Positions 6,496 through 8,162 of a stretch of 8,162 bases of DNA are shown here, one piece after another. The notes beneath the pieces were generated by a model. The model saw nothing but the letters and a program-made list of their open reading frames with translations. It was not told the DNA's origin and did not search any database. The stretch comes from Hyphomicrobiales bacterium (lineage in GTDB: Bacteria; Pseudomonadota; Alphaproteobacteria; Rhizobiales; Aestuariivirgaceae): contig JALSNA010000377.1 of the NCBI GenBank assembly GCA_026987255.1, forward strand, positions 1 through 8,162, given 5' to 3'. The stretch's first letter is position 1. Each line of letters starts with the position of its first letter. Made by a program: the position numbers and the translations under genes.

Positions 6496-7131
6496 ATGTT
6501 CGATTATTCGCTCTTGCACTGGATGACATTTTTCGCCGCCGCAATCTTGTTGAACATTTCACCGGGGCCGGACATCGCCTTCATCCTGGGCCAGACCTTG
6601 CGCGGCGGCCGCGCCCACGGGTTTGCCGCCATGTTCGGCATCTGGAGCGGGGCCTTCGGCCATGTGCTCATGGCCGCGGCCGGTCTTTCGGCCATTCTGG
6701 CGGCCTCGGCCACCGCCTTTTCCATCGTCAAGTGGGCCGGCGCGGCCTATCTGGTCTGGCTGGGAGTATCCGCCCTGCGCTCTGGCGGCGGCGGTTTCAT
6801 GGCCGAAAATGCCCCGGCTCCGGCGGCCCTTGCGGCGGTTTTCCGCCAGGGAGTGCTGGTGGCGCTGCTCAATCCCAAGGTGGCGGTGTTCTTTCTCGCC
6901 TTCCTGCCGCAATTCGTGACCCCCGGCTCCGGCCCGGTCTGGGCGCAGATGTTTCTTCATGGCGTCCTGATCATCGCCGTGGCGGCCTTCGTCGAGCCTT
7001 TCCTCGTTCTCGCCGGGGATCGCCTGGCGCGCGCCTTGCGGGCCAACCCGCGCATCGGCGCATGGATGGACCGCTCACTGGGCGCGATCTTCATCGCCCT
7101 GGGCATCAAGCTCGCCTTGCAGGAGCGCTGA
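6496..7131 (+). CDS. LysE/RhtB-family amino-acid exporter
   Basis: Inner-membrane exporter of the LysE/RhtB (threonine, homoserine or lysine efflux) family; substrate not predictable. At 211 aa it has the family's usual length. Six hydrophobic segments are visible (about 8-30, 42-68, 72-95, 119-140, 152-176 and 193-208). Signatures are [20 protein letters not shown] (20-39), [20 protein letters not shown] (48-67), [11 protein letters not shown] (80-90) and the helix 4 motif [18 protein letters not shown] (124-141). ATG 6496 follows AAAGGA (6484-6489) with a six-base spacer, 21 bp after the rimM stop. Its stop (TGA 7129-7131) is two bases before the trmD start, so trmD translation is probably coupled to it. 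The gene is not part of the classical rpsP-rimM-trmD-rplS order and was probably inserted there in this lineage. Confidence 0.92.
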   Translation: MFDYSLLHWMTFFAAAILLNISPGPDIAFILGQTLRGGRAHGFAAMFGIWSGAFGHVLMAAAGLSAILAASATAFSIVKWAGAAYLVWLGVSALRSGGGGFMAENAPAPAALAAVFRQGVLVALLNPKVAVFFLAFLPQFVTPGSGPVWAQMFLHGVLIIAVAAFVEPFLVLAGDRLARALRANPRIGAWMDRSLGAIFIALGIKLALQER

Positions 7132-7136
7132 TCTTG
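7121..7136 (+). promoter_or_regulatory. Ribosome binding site and TTG start of trmD
   Basis: AGGAG (7121-7125), inside the last codons of the exporter gene, lies eight bases before TTG (7134-7136). TTG is the only start-like codon giving the conserved TrmD N-terminus ([14 protein letters not shown]). The exporter stop TGA (7129-7131) falls within the spacer. Confidence 0.8.
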
Positions 7137-7832
7137 CCTTTCGCCGCCACCGTCCTGACCCTCTATCCGGAAATGTTCCCCGGCCCTCTCGCCCATGCCC
7201 TGGCCGGGCGGGCGCTGGAAAAGGGCCTGTGGACGCTCAAGGCGCGCAACATCCGCGATGCCGCCACGGACAAGCACCACACCGTCGACGACACCCCCGC
7301 CGGTGGCGGCGTGGGCATGGTGCTCAAGCCGGACGTCCTGGCGCGCGCCATCGATGCGGCTTCTGCGCCTGATGACCCCCGCCCGCGCCTGCTCATGAGC
7401 CCGCGCGGCATCCCGCTCACCCAGCAGAAGGTGCGCCAGTGGGCGCAGGGCCCCGGCCTGCTCATCGTCTGCGGGCGCTTCGAGGGAGTGGATGAGCGCG
7501 TCATCGAGGCGCGCAACCTGCTGGAGGTCTCGGTGGGCGACTATGTCCTCTCCGGTGGCGAGGTGGCCGCCATGTGCCTGCTCGATGCCATCGTCCGCCT
7601 CATCCCCGGCGTCATGGGCAAGATGGAATCGGCCGATGCCGAAAGCTTCGAGGACGGCCTTCTGGAGCATCCCCACTATACCCGCCCGCGCCAGTGGGAA
7701 GGCCATGAAATCCCCCCCGTCCTGCTTTCGGGCAACCACGCCGAAATCGCCCGCTGGCGCAGGCAGAAGGCCGAAGCCCTCACCCGCGCCCGCCGCCCGG
7801 ATCTGTGGAAGAAGCGCCCCCCGGACGCATAG
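7134..7832 (+). CDS. trmD: tRNA (guanine-N1)-methyltransferase TrmD
   Basis: Essential SPOUT methyltransferase that uses S-adenosylmethionine to make m1G37 next to the anticodon, preventing +1 frameshifts; works as a homodimer. The product is 232 aa, slightly short of E. coli TrmD (about 255) but complete. Motifs: [15 protein letters not shown] (5-19), [15 protein letters not shown] (52-66), [12 protein letters not shown] (87-98), the knot region [13 protein letters not shown] (111-123) and [10 protein letters not shown] (134-143), then [15 protein letters not shown] (171-185) with the expected catalytic Asp174, and [16 protein letters not shown] (194-209). The start is TTG, two bases after the exporter stop. 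An open frame back to 6732 only overlaps the exporter. The TAG stop (7830-7832) is made of a TA target plus the first G of a 161-bp repeat element. rplS, its usual neighbour, is not in the window. Confidence 0.96.
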   Translation: MPFAATVLTLYPEMFPGPLAHALAGRALEKGLWTLKARNIRDAATDKHHTVDDTPAGGGVGMVLKPDVLARAIDAASAPDDPRPRLLMSPRGIPLTQQKVRQWAQGPGLLIVCGRFEGVDERVIEARNLLEVSVGDYVLSGGEVAAMCLLDAIVRLIPGVMGKMESADAESFEDGLLEHPHYTRPRQWEGHEIPPVLLSGNHAEIARWRRQKAEALTRARRPDLWKKRPPDA

Positions 7833-7992
7833 GGTCAGGACTCATAAAGAGGGATGACATATGCAGGATTTAGGCAAAATATCAGCTTTCTTTCGTCCGC
7901 GGGTAATACCTGAAGGTATTGTCGAGGGCGAAAGGACGCTGATATGCAGCATAAATTCTGCAGTAGCCGTGCAAATTTATGGGTCCTGACCC
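7832..7992. mobile_element. 161-bp TA-flanked miniature element, copy 1 (MITE-like)
   Basis: Terminal inverted repeats GGGTCAGGACTCATAAA (7832-7848) and TTTATGGGTCCTGACCC (7976-7992) pair over 17 bp with one G.T. TA at 7830-7831 and 7993-7994 would be the target duplication, as for IS630/Tc1-mariner-type transposition. It encodes no protein. The interior also pairs symmetrically: 7862-7872 with 7952-7962; 7879-7886 with 7938-7945; 7890-7898 with 7926-7934; and 7905-7910 with 7915-7920 around a TGAA loop. The element is thus one long imperfect hairpin with a weakly paired zone near 7849-7861 and 7963-7975. It begins in the trmD stop codon and would form the 3' end of that message. Alternatives are an IS5-like MITE or a structured-RNA repeat. 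Confidence 0.8.
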
Positions 7993-7994
7993 TA

Positions 7995-8155
7995 GGGTCA
8001 GGACTCATAAAGAGGGATGGTGGATGCAGGATTCAGGCAAAATCCCGGTGTCTTTTCGTCCGCAGGCAATACTTGAAGGTATTGGCAAGGGCGAAAAGGC
8101 TCCGGGATGAAGCATGAATCCTGCAGATGCCGTTCAAATTTATGGGTCCTGACCC
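7995..8155. mobile_element. 161-bp TA-flanked miniature element, copy 2 (MITE-like)
   Basis: Same orientation and exactly the same length as copy 1, gapless at about 82% identity (about 29 differences by hand). The termini are identical to copy 1: 7995-8011 and 8139-8155. It shares the TA at 7993-7994 with copy 1 and is closed by TA at 8156-8157. The central hairpin is retained: stem 8042-8048 with 8102-8108, stem 8052-8061 with 8089-8098, and AATACT/GGTATT around TGAA. Most differences from copy 1 keep base pairing. The age implied by the divergence argues against a recent tandem duplication of copy 1; two insertions at a shared TA fit better. Only five bases of sequence remain after the closing TA. 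Confidence 0.8.
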
Positions 8156-8162
8156 TAGACAT

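Noticed and set aside
6732..7133. 366-aa open frame fusing sequence before trmD to TrmD
   Set aside because: The upstream part is an out-of-frame reading of the exporter gene. TrmD similarity starts exactly at TTG 7134, which has its own ribosome binding site.
7832..8155. Direct repeats as a two-repeat CRISPR or integron attC array
   Set aside because: There is no short repeat with unique spacers: the whole 161-bp unit recurs and is itself an inverted repeat bounded by TA. No attC-type GTTRRRY core is seen.

Overview
The window is chromosomal housekeeping DNA of a GC-rich alphaproteobacterium, most like a Rhodospirillales-type lineage. Four things point there: a GapR-type DUF2312 protein, an Ffh whose G4 motif reads [10 protein letters not shown], an S16 protein with an Ala/Glu-rich C-terminal tail, and the neighbourhood pyk / DUF1036 / N-formylglutamate amidohydrolase / gapR. 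I name no genus. Family names come from motif recognition, not from a database search.

Layout. Positions 1-198 hold no gene. They carry three unrelated, near-perfect palindromes in a row, the middle one shaped like a bidirectional terminator. A minus-strand pair follows: pyk (pyruvate kinase, GTG start, 199-1656), preceded in the direction of transcription by a secreted DUF1036 protein (1734-2189). A divergent intergenic region of about 300 bp has a promoter-like pair for each direction and a central inverted repeat. On the plus strand come an N-formylglutamate amidohydrolase (2488-3318), gapR (3387-3653), a 210-bp structured leader, and then a translation/secretion operon: ffh (3864-5453), rpsP (5548-5931), rimM (5950-6474), a LysE/RhtB exporter (6496-7131) and trmD (TTG start, 7134-7832).

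The plus-strand cluster links protein targeting (Ffh), a 30S protein (S16), 30S maturation (RimM) and tRNA m1G37 methylation (TrmD). The LysE/RhtB gene is an extra member placed between rimM and trmD. Near-zero gaps and good ribosome binding sites suggest co-transcription from ffh onward.

The most unusual part is 7830-8157. Two 161-bp elements, about 82% identical to each other and of exactly equal length, lie end to end, each bounded by TA. Each has 17-bp terminal inverted repeats and can fold along its whole length into one hairpin ending in a TGAA loop. Most differences between the copies preserve pairing, including five base pairs changed on both sides. The first element starts inside the trmD stop codon and supplies its final G; removing both elements restores an identical TAG stop. 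They look like TA-inserting miniature transposable elements (MITEs), or a mobile structured-RNA family.
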